A stretch of 62,983 bases of DNA, from assembly GCA_947464335.1 (NCBI GenBank), contig CANHWG010000007.1, forward strand, positions 1 to 62,983, written 5' to 3'. Within the stretch, counting starts at the first letter, position 1. Each line of letters starts with the position of its first letter. Below the pieces are notes generated by a model. That model made no database searches. It worked only from the letters and a program-made list of their open reading frames with translations, and was not told the DNA's origin. This document shows, piece after piece, positions 17,201-26,890 of the stretch. The position numbers were made by a program, and so were the translations under genes. This stretch comes from Flavobacteriaceae bacterium. GTDB lineage: Bacteria; Bacteroidota; Bacteroidia; Flavobacteriales; Flavobacteriaceae.

Positions 17201-18958
17201 ATGCAAGCAAAAGCATTCGACACCAAGTTATTCAAGAGAATTTTAAATTATACTAAACCTTATAAATTTAGGTATTATGGTGTGATTTTATTTGCCATCT
17301 CGCTTTCCCTTTTTGCAGCACTTCGCCCGTATTTATTAAAAAAAACAGTAGATGAGTATATAAGTCCACAGGATAAACAGGGTCTGTTGTTTTATGTAAC
17401 GCTAATGGGAATTGTGTTATTGTTTGAAACCCTTTCTCAGTTTTATTTTGTGTATTGGGCCAATTGGTTAGGTCAAGATATCATTAAAGACATCCGTACT
17501 AAATTATTCAAACACATTCTAACTTTTAGAATGAAGTATTTTGATAATTCTCCGGTGGGCATGCTTGTCACCCGATCTGTTTCTGATATTGAACAAATAG
17601 CCCGTATTTTTAGCCAAGGTTTATTTATGATTTTTAGTGATTTACTTAAAATGATAATGGTCCTTTTTTTTATGTTTTATATGAATTGGCGATTAACATG
17701 GATTGTAATTGTAGCAATGCCAATTCTGATTTATATTACAAGAATTTTTCAACGGAAAATGCAAATTGCTTTTGAAGAAGTAAGAACTCAGATAAATAAT
17801 ATGAATGTTTTTGTACAAGAACGAGTTACTGGGATGAAAATTGTACAGCTTTTTAACAGGGAAGACATTGAATTTAAAAAGTTTAAAGAAATTAATCAAA
17901 AACACAATCAGGCCTGGATAAAAACAATTTTGTACAACTCTATCTTCTTCCCTATTGCCGATATCATTTCTTCATTTGTACTTGCTGCTGTTGTACTCTA
18001 TGGTGGATTTCATATTATTGACGGAGACAAGTTTACCACATTTGGTGATTTATTTTCGTATACCATGTTCATCGGAATGTTATTTAATCCATTGCGACAA
18101 ATTGCAGATAAATTCAATGAAATGCAAATGGGTATGATTGCCGCCAATCGTGTTTTTGATATTTTAGACACCAATGAAGAGGTACAAGATAATGGAACCG
18201 TTATGGCAACTCATTTTAAAGGTGCCATTCGTTTTGAAAATGTTCGATTTAGTTATATTAAAGAAGAAGAAGTTTTAAAAGGCATTAACTTAAATGTAAA
18301 CCCAGGTGAAACTATTGCCATTGTTGGTGCCACTGGAGCTGGAAAATCTACCATTATTAATTTGTTAAATCGATTTTATGAAATAGATTCTGGCACAATT
18401 TATATCGACAACCAAAATATAAATGAATTTACTTTAGAAAGTCTTCGTAAGCAAATTGCAATCGTATTGCAAGATGTGTTTCTTTTTGCTGATACCATTC
18501 ACAATAATATTACACTCAACAATACTAAATTATCTCGTGAAGAAGTTATTAAAGCGGCTAAAGAAATTGGCGTTCATAAATTTATTAAAAGCTTACCAGG
18601 CGATTATGATTATGATGTTAAAGAACGCGGTGTGATGCTCTCTTCAGGTCAACGTCAATTAATAGCCTTTCTAAGAGCCTACGTGAGTAATCCGAGCATA
18701 CTAATTTTAGACGAAGCCACTTCCTCTATCGATACCTATAGCGAGGAATTAATTCAAAAGGCAACTGAAACTATTACTAAAGGCAGAACTTCTATAGTAA
18801 TAGCGCATCGTTTGGCAACCATTATCAATGCCAATAAAATTATAGTAATGGATAAAGGGCAAATTGTAGAAACAGGTTCGCATCTAGAACTTATCAATAA
18901 AGAAAACGGATTTTATAAAAAATTATACAATTCACAGTTTGCAACTGAAGTAGAATAA
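17201..18958 (+). CDS. ABC exporter half-transporter (MsbA-like, permease-ATPase fusion)
   Basis: About 585 residues: six membrane helices in residues ~20-305, then the nucleotide-binding domain with Walker A GATGAGKST (~376-384), Walker B ILILDEATSSID and the IAHRLAT switch. The signature loop is LSSGQRQ instead of the usual LSGGQ, a conservative change. It works as a homo- or heterodimer exporting a lipid, peptide or drug; the substrate cannot be read from sequence. The ATG at 17201 (MQAKAFD) is preferred over 17195, which belongs to the REP-like fragment. FkbH starts only 7 nt downstream, so it may be co-transcribed with the acyl-decoration genes. Confidence 0.9.
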   Translation: MQAKAFDTKLFKRILNYTKPYKFRYYGVILFAISLSLFAALRPYLLKKTVDEYISPQDKQGLLFYVTLMGIVLLFETLSQFYFVYWANWLGQDIIKDIRTKLFKHILTFRMKYFDNSPVGMLVTRSVSDIEQIARIFSQGLFMIFSDLLKMIMVLFFMFYMNWRLTWIVIVAMPILIYITRIFQRKMQIAFEEVRTQINNMNVFVQERVTGMKIVQLFNREDIEFKKFKEINQKHNQAWIKTILYNSIFFPIADIISSFVLAAVVLYGGFHIIDGDKFTTFGDLFSYTMFIGMLFNPLRQIADKFNEMQMGMIAANRVFDILDTNEEVQDNGTVMATHFKGAIRFENVRFSYIKEEEVLKGINLNVNPGETIAIVGATGAGKSTIINLLNRFYEIDSGTIYIDNQNINEFTLESLRKQIAIVLQDVFLFADTIHNNITLNNTKLSREEVIKAAKEIGVHKFIKSLPGDYDYDVKERGVMLSSGQRQLIAFLRAYVSNPSILILDEATSSIDTYSEELIQKATETITKGRTSIVIAHRLATIINANKIIVMDKGQIVETGSHLELINKENGFYKKLYNSQFATEVE

Positions 18959-18965
18959 TTAAATC

Positions 18966-20687
18966 ATGAAAACATTCCAACAACTAAAAAAGAATTTAAA
19001 AAATGATTTCTCTTCACTAAAACCAATCAGATTAGCGGTTTTGGGAGATACTGCAACTCAATTTTTAACGCAAGCTATAAAAGGTTGTGGTTATGAGAAA
19101 GCACTTAATTTGCAAATTTGGGAAGCCGATTTTAATCAAATAGAACAACAAATTAGTGATTATCAATCAGATTTGTATTCGTTTAAACCTGAAATTGTAA
19201 TTATTTTTCAATCAACGCACAAACTTTTATCTAAATACAATAAACTAAAACCCGAAGCACATTCGCTACTTGCTAGTACCTCTTTAAATGGTATAGAAAA
19301 AATGATTGCGGACCTTGCTAGTCAAACTGAAGCTAAAATTATATATTATAATTATACCGAAATTGATGATGCTGTATTTGGAAATTTTGCTCAAAAAACA
19401 GAATCCTCATTCCTTTTTCAGTTGCGAAAACTAAACTATGAGTTAATGGATTTTGCTACAAAAAATCCAAATTTTTATTTATGTGATTTATCTAATATCC
19501 AAAATCAAATAGGTAAAGCAGCTTTCTTTCAGAGCGCCATTTATATTAACACTGAAATGGTTTTAAGTCTAGACGCGTTACCTTTAATTGCCTCTAGAAC
19601 TATCGATATCATCGAAACGTTAAACGGTAAATTCAAAAAATGTGTAATTCTCGACTTAGACAACACTACTTGGGGCGGAATTATTGGCGATGATGGTATC
19701 GAGAATATTCAAATTGGTGACCTTGGGATCGGAAAAGCTTTTACAGAATTTCAATATTGGATTAAAAAATTAAAAAATCGAGGTGTCATTGTTACTGTTT
19801 GTAGCAAAAATACAGAATCAGTTGCTAAAGAACCTTTTGAAAAACATCCTGATATGGTGTTGCGATTGGATGATATTTCAGTCTTTGTTGCCAATTGGGA
19901 AAATAAAGCCGATAACATTCGTTACATTAAAAACATACTAAATATTGGGTTTGACAGTATGGTGTTTTTGGATGACAATCCGTTTGAACGAAATATGGTT
20001 CGAGAAAATTTACCATTAGTTACTGTTCCCGAATTACCTGATGATCCAGCAGAATACCTAGAATATCTTTATACTTTGAATCTATTTGAAACCGTTTCTT
20101 TCTCGGAGGAAGATTTAGAGCGCACCAAAAGATATCAAATAGAGGCTGAAAGAAGGAAGGTATTAGAAAAATTTACCAACGAAGATGACTTTTTGAAAAG
20201 TTTAGCTATGGTTTCATTGGTTGAACCATTTACTAAATTCAATACGCCTAGAGTAGCTCAGCTTTCTCAACGTTCCAATCAATTTAATCTTAGAACCATT
20301 CGCTATACCGATGCTACTATAGAAAAAATAGCCTTGTCCGAAAATCATTTTACATTTACCTTTACTCTTGAAGACAAATATGGCGATAATGGTTTGATAG
20401 GTGTGATTATTTTGAATCAGGAAAATGATAAAATCGCTTTTATTGATAGTTGGTTTATGAGTTGTCGTGTATTAAAACGAAGTATGGAAAATTTTATACT
20501 CAATTCAATTGTTGAATTTTGTAATCAAAAAGGAATTGAAATAGTAAAAGGAGAATTTATCCCAACTGCCAAAAACGAAATGGTTGCAAATCATTACCTC
20601 AATTTAGGTTTTGAGAAAAACAATTCGTATTGGGAATTAAAAATTGCAGATTATATTCCTAAAATAACTTATATTTCGAAAAAATAA
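18966..20687 (+). CDS. FkbH-like HAD-IIIC protein (glyceryl-ACP-forming type)
   Basis: A 573-residue three-part protein: an N-terminal SGNH-like segment (~1-215, [11 protein letters not shown]), a central HAD phosphatase with [16 protein letters not shown] (D230, D232) and [13 protein letters not shown], and a C-terminal GNAT-like segment (~430-573, [12 protein letters not shown]). Characterised FkbH proteins take 1,3-bisphosphoglycerate, dephosphorylate it and load a glyceryl group on an acyl carrier protein. The carrier gene follows 4 nt later, which supports that role. The actual substrate here is inferred and could be another phosphorylated acid. First of six tightly packed genes. Confidence 0.85.
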   Translation: MKTFQQLKKNLKNDFSSLKPIRLAVLGDTATQFLTQAIKGCGYEKALNLQIWEADFNQIEQQISDYQSDLYSFKPEIVIIFQSTHKLLSKYNKLKPEAHSLLASTSLNGIEKMIADLASQTEAKIIYYNYTEIDDAVFGNFAQKTESSFLFQLRKLNYELMDFATKNPNFYLCDLSNIQNQIGKAAFFQSAIYINTEMVLSLDALPLIASRTIDIIETLNGKFKKCVILDLDNTTWGGIIGDDGIENIQIGDLGIGKAFTEFQYWIKKLKNRGVIVTVCSKNTESVAKEPFEKHPDMVLRLDDISVFVANWENKADNIRYIKNILNIGFDSMVFLDDNPFERNMVRENLPLVTVPELPDDPAEYLEYLYTLNLFETVSFSEEDLERTKRYQIEAERRKVLEKFTNEDDFLKSLAMVSLVEPFTKFNTPRVAQLSQRSNQFNLRTIRYTDATIEKIALSENHFTFTFTLEDKYGDNGLIGVIILNQENDKIAFIDSWFMSCRVLKRSMENFILNSIVEFCNQKGIEIVKGEFIPTAKNEMVANHYLNLGFEKNNSYWELKIADYIPKITYISKK

Positions 20688-20691
20688 AACT

Positions 20692-20934
20692 ATGGACAGA
20701 CAAACCATAATTAATGAAGTAACTGAAGTTTTTATTGATGTTTTAGATAATGAAGCTATTGTTTTAACAAATGAAACTCAGGCCAAAGATGTTGATGATT
20801 GGGATTCTCTAAATCATATTCAACTCGTAGTTGGAATTGAAAAACATTTCAAAATTAGATTTACTTCTAAAGAAATTCAGAGTTGGAATAACGTTGGTGA
20901 AATGATTAACTGTATTCAGGAAAAAGGAATATGA
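20692..20934 (+). CDS. Dedicated acyl carrier protein
   Basis: An 80-residue carrier with the phosphopantetheine attachment motif DWDSLNH (S39). It is clearly not the housekeeping fatty-acid AcpP, whose motif is DSLD(T/M)VEL. It sits 4 nt after fkbH and overlaps the MaoC gene by 4 bp. It would hold the small acyl group while FkbH, MaoC and SDR act and then pass it to the MBOAT. Confidence 0.9.
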   Translation: MDRQTIINEVTEVFIDVLDNEAIVLTNETQAKDVDDWDSLNHIQLVVGIEKHFKIRFTSKEIQSWNNVGEMINCIQEKGI

Positions 20935-21329
20935 TGTTCAAAGTTGATGATGTATTTTTAGAAAATTTTATAGTTTCTAATGAAATCTATAATGGATTCA
21001 TCACACTTTTTAAGGACCAAAATCCATTGCATACTGAAATTCAATTTGCACAATCTAAAGGATTTCTATCAGAAGTAATGCACGGAAATATTTTAAATGG
21101 TTTCCTTTCCTATTTTATTGGAGAAGGATTACCAACCAAGAATGTGATTATTCACTCGCAGGAAATTCAGTATAAAAATCCAGTGTATCGCAATGATAGT
21201 TTACAATTTAAAGCAATAGTTATTGGTGTTTATGATTCCGTTAATGCTGTTGAATTTAAATTTGATTTTAAAAATTCATCGGATAAAACTGTCGCCAAAG
21301 GTAAAATTCAAATTGGTTTGTTGCTATGA
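20931..21329 (+). CDS. MaoC-like hydratase/dehydratase (hot-dog fold)
   Basis: A 132-residue single hot-dog domain with the hydratase-2 catalytic pattern DQNPLH (D29, H34). Such enzymes hydrate enoyl or dehydrate 3-hydroxyacyl thioesters. The start codon is part of the ATGA overlap with the ACP stop; a second ATG follows immediately and either may be used. With the SDR that overlaps its end by 4 bp it could remodel an ACP-bound 3-hydroxyacyl group. Confidence 0.8.
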   Translation: MMFKVDDVFLENFIVSNEIYNGFITLFKDQNPLHTEIQFAQSKGFLSEVMHGNILNGFLSYFIGEGLPTKNVIIHSQEIQYKNPVYRNDSLQFKAIVIGVYDSVNAVEFKFDFKNSSDKTVAKGKIQIGLLL

Positions 21330-22048
21330 AAATACTAATTACCGGCGGAGCATCAGGACTGGGAGAATCAATCACAAGACTATTGGCAAACGATGTCAAT
21401 AACATGGTTTATTTTACCTATAGTAAATCTATTTCTGAGGCAAAAGCATTAGAAACCCAATTCAAAAACACAAAAGGAATTGCCTGTAATTTTTCAAATG
21501 ACCAATCTGTAAAAGAAGTTGCCAATTCAATTGCGGCACTCGATTTTGATGTAATCATTCACAATGCGTATTCGGGCGATTATTTAAAGACCCATTTTCA
21601 TAAAATTGCTAGCGCTGATTTTTTAACTGATTTTAAAATAAATGTAATGCCTGTTATCGAGCTTACACAAGTGGCAATTACAAATTTTAGAAAGAAAAAA
21701 AGTGGCAAAATTATCACCGTTTTAAGCGCTGCATTAGCCGTTACTCCACCTGTAGGATCTGCAGTTTATTGCGCTAATAAAGCTTATTTGCAAAAAATGA
21801 CTCAGGTTTGGGCTAACGAAAATGAGAAATTTAATATCACATCCAATTCGGTTTCTCCCGCTTTTATGGAAACGGCTATGACACGTTTTATTGACGATAG
21901 AGTGAAAGAACAAATTATTGAGAACAATCCAATAAAAAGACTGTTGACTAAGCAAGAAGTTGCCGAAGCCATACGTTTTTTGGTAAATGATAATACGCAT
22001 ATCAATGGCAAAGACTTTATTATTTCAGCTGGAAGTAGCATAAAATAA
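21326..22048 (+). CDS. SDR-family oxidoreductase (3-oxoacyl-ACP reductase-like)
   Basis: A 240-residue short-chain dehydrogenase. The cofactor motif is TGGASGLGES (residues 6-15), with catalytic S134 (VLSAALA), Y148 and K152 (YCANK). The pairing with ACP and MaoC suggests it reduces a keto group of an ACP-bound acyl chain, but sugar-modifying SDRs look similar. ATG overlaps the preceding stop by 4 bp; MBOAT follows 5 nt later. Confidence 0.88.
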   Translation: MKILITGGASGLGESITRLLANDVNNMVYFTYSKSISEAKALETQFKNTKGIACNFSNDQSVKEVANSIAALDFDVIIHNAYSGDYLKTHFHKIASADFLTDFKINVMPVIELTQVAITNFRKKKSGKIITVLSAALAVTPPVGSAVYCANKAYLQKMTQVWANENEKFNITSNSVSPAFMETAMTRFIDDRVKEQIIENNPIKRLLTKQEVAEAIRFLVNDNTHINGKDFIISAGSSIK

Positions 22049-22053
22049 CACGT

Positions 22054-23514
22054 ATGATTTTTAATTCTATCCCATTTGTTGCTTTTTTCTTTGTATTCTT
22101 CTTTTTGTATTGGATAGTTTTAAATAAAAATGTCAAAGTTCAAAACCTATGGTTACTTCTTGGAGGCTATTTTTTTTATGGATGGGCTGATTGGCGATTA
22201 GTTTCCTTTTTGATTGTTGTTTCTGCTTTGAATTTCTTTTTGGGAATTAAAATTGAAAATGCTTCAAATGAAAAATCAAAGCGTTTTTTTCTGTATATCG
22301 GATTAATCCAAGGAATTGGAGGATTATTGTTTTTTAAATATTATAATTTTTTCATCAACGCCTTTAACGATGCTTTTTCTTCTGTTGGAATAACCTTAGG
22401 ATTACACACTTTACAATTAATAATACCTTTAGGAATAAGTTTTTTTACGTTCAGAACCATTAGTTACTTATTAGACATCGATAAAGGAAAAGCAATTGCT
22501 TGTAAAGATTGGATCGTATTTTTCAATTACATAGCTTTTTTTCCGTCTATTTTATCGGGACCAATAGATAAGGCAAAAACATTTATACCCCAACTCGAAA
22601 CCAAAAGAACATTTGATTACGCTAATGCAACTGATGGTTTACGCCAGATTCTTTGGGGATTATTCAAAAAAGTAGTAATTGCTAATAACTGTTCCGTAAT
22701 TACCAATGAGGTTTTTGCCAATTACCACAACCTACCTGCCAGTTCATTAATAATCGCCTCTTTTTTATATACCATTCAAATCTATGCTGATTTTTCAGGT
22801 TATTCAGATATGGCTATAGGAATCGCTCGATTACTTGGGTTTACTAGTACCAAAAATTTTGACTATCCGTTTTTTGCACAAAATATAGCAGACTTCTGGA
22901 GAAGATGGCACATCTCATTAACTTCTTGGTTAACAGAATATGTTTTTACACCACTTAGTATCTATTTTAGAGATTATGCCAATTTAGGATTGATACTTTC
23001 TATTGTCATAAACTTTACATTAATCGGTATTTGGCATGGAGCCAATTGGACTTTCATAGTTTTCGGATTCTTGCATGGCATCTACTATATACCTTTGATA
23101 CTAAAAGGTACCATGAACAAGAAAAAGAGAATAAACTCTATCACTTTAAAAAATTATAGTGAAGTATTTAATATGCTGAAAACTTTTGTTTTAGTGATGT
23201 TAACTTTTATAATTTTTAGAGCTTCAAGTATTGAAGATGCTTTCGGATTTTATAAACATTTAGGTTCTGCAACTTTATTCCAAAAACCTGTTTTAAACGG
23301 AGTTTCGATGCAGTATTTTATCTCTATTTTACTATATATTTTATTCGTATTTATAATGGAATGGAATTCAAAAACAGAGGAACATGTTTTAGAACATTTT
23401 GGAAATAAATACCCCAAAATCGTTCGTTGGTTGTTTTATATTATATTAATATTAATCATTTACTATTTTTCGAGTATGGTCTCGAATCAGAATTTTATAT
23501 ACCTACAATTTTAA
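22054..23514 (+). CDS. MBOAT-family O-acyltransferase (AlgI/DltB-like)
   Basis: A 486-residue membrane protein with about ten helices. It has the MBOAT pattern: FWRRWHISLTSWL (281-293) and the catalytic histidine in IGIWHGANW (H328). AlgI and DltB relatives take an acyl group from a cytoplasmic donor, DltB from the carrier DltC, and pass it across the membrane toward an envelope polymer. An ACP three genes upstream fits a DltB-like use. The acceptor polymer is unknown. The following SGNH gene starts at the very next base. Confidence 0.92.
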   Translation: MIFNSIPFVAFFFVFFFLYWIVLNKNVKVQNLWLLLGGYFFYGWADWRLVSFLIVVSALNFFLGIKIENASNEKSKRFFLYIGLIQGIGGLLFFKYYNFFINAFNDAFSSVGITLGLHTLQLIIPLGISFFTFRTISYLLDIDKGKAIACKDWIVFFNYIAFFPSILSGPIDKAKTFIPQLETKRTFDYANATDGLRQILWGLFKKVVIANNCSVITNEVFANYHNLPASSLIIASFLYTIQIYADFSGYSDMAIGIARLLGFTSTKNFDYPFFAQNIADFWRRWHISLTSWLTEYVFTPLSIYFRDYANLGLILSIVINFTLIGIWHGANWTFIVFGFLHGIYYIPLILKGTMNKKKRINSITLKNYSEVFNMLKTFVLVMLTFIIFRASSIEDAFGFYKHLGSATLFQKPVLNGVSMQYFISILLYILFVFIMEWNSKTEEHVLEHFGNKYPKIVRWLFYIILILIIYYFSSMVSNQNFIYLQF

Positions 23515-24456
23515 ATGAAAAAGTTTTTAAAAAATAGTACCCTATTTTTTTGTCTCTTAATTGGAATTATTATTCTAATTCAGTTAGCAGTTTCATTTAG
23601 GATAAAAGGAAAATCTGTTACAGGTTTTGACACATTAGAATTAACAACAAATACTAATGCTGACTTAGCTTTTATAGGTAGCTCAAGATGTTGGGCTCAT
23701 TTTGACCCCGTTTTTTTTGAAAAAAATTACCATTTAAAATCGGTCAACATTGGTATGAATGGTCACTCTGATTTGATAGCATCAAGGCTAAGATTGCAGC
23801 ATTATTTGACAAAAAACAAAGCTCCAAAATTTGTAATACTCAACATTGATCCTTATATCAGCGTTGGAAGTATAAAGCACAATACCAAATTTATAAACAA
23901 AAACGATTATGCTCGATTTGCTTTTTTTCCAAAAAAAGAAGACCAAGAATTGATGAATTATTTCGGATTTAATTCGGCAGAGCGATACATTCCTCTTTAT
24001 GCTTTGTTTAAATATCAGCTATTTATGGATTGTATTACATTAAAAAAATCAAATGCTTTCCCAAGAGGATTTGAATTAAATGACGAAAAATGGGATACGA
24101 TAAAATATCCAATATCAAACAGTAGTAAGAAATATTATTATAAACCAAATCAAACAAAAAACATTTCAAATGCAATAAAGCAGTTTGATGCTTTCTGTAA
24201 AAAAAATAATATTCAACTTATCTGTATTCAAACGCCAGTTTATAAAATTGCTTATGAACCAGAAGCATTTGAAAGACAATATAAAATTTGCAAACAATTA
24301 AAAATCCCTTTTGTTGACATTAGTGATTCATATCTAAAAGATAAAACCGATTATTTTTATAATGCGATTCACTTAAATAAAAAAGGAGTTTTCGAAATGA
24401 ACAAACTCCTCAAGAATGAAAAAGAATTGGATACAATTTTCAAAATAAATCCATAA
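23515..24456 (+). CDS. Membrane-anchored SGNH/DltD-like protein, partner of the MBOAT
   Basis: A 313-residue protein with one N-terminal membrane helix (residues ~10-28) and an extracytoplasmic SGNH-type domain: FIGSSRCW (S56/S57, block I), NIGMNGHS (78-85) and a C-terminal IHLNKKG (H286). DltD and AlgX/AlgJ-type partners complete acyl transfer outside the membrane. The position normally holding the catalytic aspartate before the histidine (DxxH) is N283, so either D279 substitutes or the protein is not a classical hydrolase. It ends the acyl-decoration operon, 37 nt before lpdA. Confidence 0.75.
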   Translation: MKKFLKNSTLFFCLLIGIIILIQLAVSFRIKGKSVTGFDTLELTTNTNADLAFIGSSRCWAHFDPVFFEKNYHLKSVNIGMNGHSDLIASRLRLQHYLTKNKAPKFVILNIDPYISVGSIKHNTKFINKNDYARFAFFPKKEDQELMNYFGFNSAERYIPLYALFKYQLFMDCITLKKSNAFPRGFELNDEKWDTIKYPISNSSKKYYYKPNQTKNISNAIKQFDAFCKKNNIQLICIQTPVYKIAYEPEAFERQYKICKQLKIPFVDISDSYLKDKTDYFYNAIHLNKKGVFEMNKLLKNEKELDTIFKINP

Positions 24457-24493
24457 ATTCGCAGTCTCAAATAATCAAAGAAATTTTACAGTT

Positions 24494-25882
24494 ATGAAAT
24501 ATGATATTATTGTTTTAGGAAGTGGACCTGGTGGTTATGTTACCGCTATTAGAGCATCACAATTAGGTTATAAAGTAGCCGTAATCGAAAAAGAAAGTTT
24601 AGGCGGTGTATGCCTAAATTGGGGTTGTATTCCAACAAAAGCCTTATTAAAATCGGCTCAGGTTTTTGATTACCTAAAACATGCTTCGGATTATGGATTA
24701 ACCATAAAAGAATTTGACAAAGACTTTGGTGCTGTTGTAAAACGTTCTAGAGACGTTGCTGATGGAATGAGCAAAGGCGTTCAATTCTTAATGAAAAAAA
24801 ATAAAATCGACGTAATCGAAGGTTTTGGAAAACTGAAACCAGGAAAAAAAGTTGATGTTACCGATGCTTCTAAAAAAGTTACGGAATATTCTGCTGACCA
24901 TATTATCATAGCAACTGGTGCTCGTTCCCGCGAATTACCTAACTTGCCACAAGATGGTGTAAAAGTTATTGGCTACCGTCAAGCAATGACCTTACCATCA
25001 CAACCTAAGAAAATGATTATTGTTGGTTCGGGTGCTATTGGAGTAGAGTTTGCTCATTTTTATAATGCTATGGGAACAGAAGTTACCATAGTAGAATTTA
25101 TGCCTAATGTAGTTCCAGTCGAAGACGAAGATATCTCAAAACAATTCGAGCGTTCGCTTAAAAAAGCGGGAATTACCATAATGACCAATTCATCCGTTGA
25201 AAGAATCGATACATCGGGTAATGGTGTAAAAGCATTCGTAAAAACAGCTAAAGGTGAAGAAGTTTTAGAAGCAGATATTTTGCTTTCTGCAGTAGGTATT
25301 AAAACCAATATCGAAAACATCGGTTTAGAAGAAGTCGGCATCAAAACCGATAAAGATAAAATCTTAGTCGACGCGTATTCACAAACCAACGTTCCAGGTT
25401 ATTACGCTATTGGCGATGTTACTCCAGGACAAGCATTGGCTCACGTTGCTTCGGCTGAAGGAATTAACTGTGTTGAAAAAATAAAAGGCCTACACGTTGA
25501 ACCGATTGATTACGGAAACGTTCCGGGTTGTACCTATGCAACTCCTGAAATTGCTTCTGTTGGTTTAACCGAAAAACAAGCTAAAGAAAAAGGATACGAA
25601 TTAAAAATCGGAAAGTTCCCATTCTCTGCCTCTGGAAAAGCAAAAGCAGCCGGAACTCCGGACGGATTTGTAAAAGTAATTTTTGATGCTAAATACGGCG
25701 AATGGTTAGGTTGCCACATGATTGGTGCCGGCGTTACCGATATGATTGCCGAAGCGGTTGTTGCTCGTAAATTAGAAACAACGGGACACGAAATCTTAAA
25801 AGCCATTCACCCACATCCAACGATGAGCGAAGCCGTTATGGAAGCAGTTGCCGATGCCTATGGCGAAGTGATTCATTTGTAA
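24494..25882 (+). CDS. lpdA: Dihydrolipoyl dehydrogenase (E3)
   Basis: A 462-residue FAD disulfide oxidoreductase that reoxidises dihydrolipoamide in the 2-oxoacid dehydrogenase complexes. FAD motif GSGPGGY (residues 9-15), redox pair GGVCLNWGC (C40, C45), NAD site VGSGAIGVEF, and the C-terminal HPHPTMSE with the active-site base. Followed by a strong terminator. It appears functionally independent of the preceding operon. Confidence 0.96.
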   Translation: MKYDIIVLGSGPGGYVTAIRASQLGYKVAVIEKESLGGVCLNWGCIPTKALLKSAQVFDYLKHASDYGLTIKEFDKDFGAVVKRSRDVADGMSKGVQFLMKKNKIDVIEGFGKLKPGKKVDVTDASKKVTEYSADHIIIATGARSRELPNLPQDGVKVIGYRQAMTLPSQPKKMIIVGSGAIGVEFAHFYNAMGTEVTIVEFMPNVVPVEDEDISKQFERSLKKAGITIMTNSSVERIDTSGNGVKAFVKTAKGEEVLEADILLSAVGIKTNIENIGLEEVGIKTDKDKILVDAYSQTNVPGYYAIGDVTPGQALAHVASAEGINCVEKIKGLHVEPIDYGNVPGCTYATPEIASVGLTEKQAKEKGYELKIGKFPFSASGKAKAAGTPDGFVKVIFDAKYGEWLGCHMIGAGVTDMIAEAVVARKLETTGHEILKAIHPHPTMSEAVMEAVADAYGEVIHL

Positions 25883-25901
25883 AATCATAACAAATAATAA
25901 C

Positions 25902-25931
25902 AAAAATCCCAATCGAAAGGTTGGGATTTTT
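25902..25931 (+). terminator. Rho-independent terminator of lpdA
   Basis: A 13-bp stem (AAAAATCCCAATC with GGTTGGGATTTTT, one G-T wobble) capped by a GAAA tetraloop and followed by a T-rich run. Confidence 0.9.
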
Positions 25932-25944
25932 TATTTAGGAGCAC

Positions 25945-26015
25945 ATCGCTAATCGTTCTCATGCTAGTCGACCCGCTTTCCACGTTGCACGGCAACTAGT
26001 TTCAATCGGGGCTAT
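25945..26015. repeat. GC-richer structured intergenic sequence
   Basis: Between the lpdA terminator and the iaaA stop lies a segment of distinctly higher GC than its surroundings. It holds nested hairpins: CCCG (25972-25975) with CGGG (26007-26010), enclosing GTTGC (25984-25988) with GCAAC (25992-25996). It resembles a decayed dispersed palindromic element; no coding potential is seen. Confidence 0.4.
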
Positions 26016-26043
26016 ATTCAAGTATGGTAGTTCTTTTGAAATT

Positions 26044-26889
26044 TTAATCAAAAACTTCCGCATTCTCACCATCAAAGCTGGCAAAAACCATACTTGGATG
26101 CGAATCTTGGTGAAAAATAGTTCCTTTGCCATCAATAGCTATTGCACCAGCAAAACCATCAAAAGGCAGTAATTCAGTAAAGGTTTTTTCAAATGCTTTT
26201 TCTAAAGTAAAACCGTCTGTAACACGGGTAACAATTTTAGCCGCTACTGCTCCGCTAACAATGTCCTCGCCTACACCGGTTAAACTCACGCCACAAAATT
26301 CATTGGCATAATTTCCGGCAACGGTAGCCGAATCAGATATTCTTCCCGGAATTTCAAATCCTTTTCCACCCGTAGAAGTGGCAACAGCAATTTTTCCATC
26401 AGTATCCAATGCCACACAACCAACAGTTCCTATTCGGGTTGCGGCTAATTTTGCTTCATATTCATTTCTTCGTTGCGGAATTTCGGTAGAGAATTTTTCA
26501 AAACCATGTTCACGTGCAAAGTTAGTGGCACCGCTTCCACCCAAAACTTTATCATCATAATTTAATAAAACTTGAGCCACTTGAACCGGGTTTTTAACTT
26601 CTTCTATATTGATAACTCCACTCATTTTTTGAGTCGAACCATCCATTAAAGAAGCACTCATTCTTATTTTTCCATCACTCTGAATTTGAGAACCTATTCC
26701 GGCATTAAACAATGCATCATCTTCTAACAATGAAACGGCATAAACTACAGTTTCTAGAGCCGAATGAGTTTTCAAATAATGATACGAATCTTTAACAATA
26801 CGAAGTAACGCTTGTTGTTTAGCAACTTTAGTTTCGTGATTGGTTGCCGATTCTGAGAAAAATCCACCGTGGATGATTATTTTAGACAT
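26044..26889 (-). CDS. iaaA: Isoaspartyl peptidase / L-asparaginase (plant-type Ntn hydrolase)
   Basis: A 281-residue precursor that self-cleaves before the threonine of IGTVGCVALD (T155) to give alpha and beta chains. Substrate-binding motifs PGRISDS and TGVGE follow. The family hydrolyses beta-aspartyl dipeptides and asparagine. Downstream of cyanophycinase it would split the beta-Asp-Arg dipeptides released from cyanophycin. It is somewhat short for the family but complete. It is preceded by a repeat array that starts one base upstream of its ATG. Confidence 0.93.
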   Translation of the reverse strand: MSKIIIHGGFFSESATNHETKVAKQQALLRIVKDSYHYLKTHSALETVVYAVSLLEDDALFNAGIGSQIQSDGKIRMSASLMDGSTQKMSGVINIEEVKNPVQVAQVLLNYDDKVLGGSGATNFAREHGFEKFSTEIPQRRNEYEAKLAATRIGTVGCVALDTDGKIAVATSTGGKGFEIPGRISDSATVAGNYANEFCGVSLTGVGEDIVSGAVAAKIVTRVTDGFTLEKAFEKTFTELLPFDGFAGAIAIDGKGTIFHQDSHPSMVFASFDGENAEVFD

Positions 26890-26890
26890 C

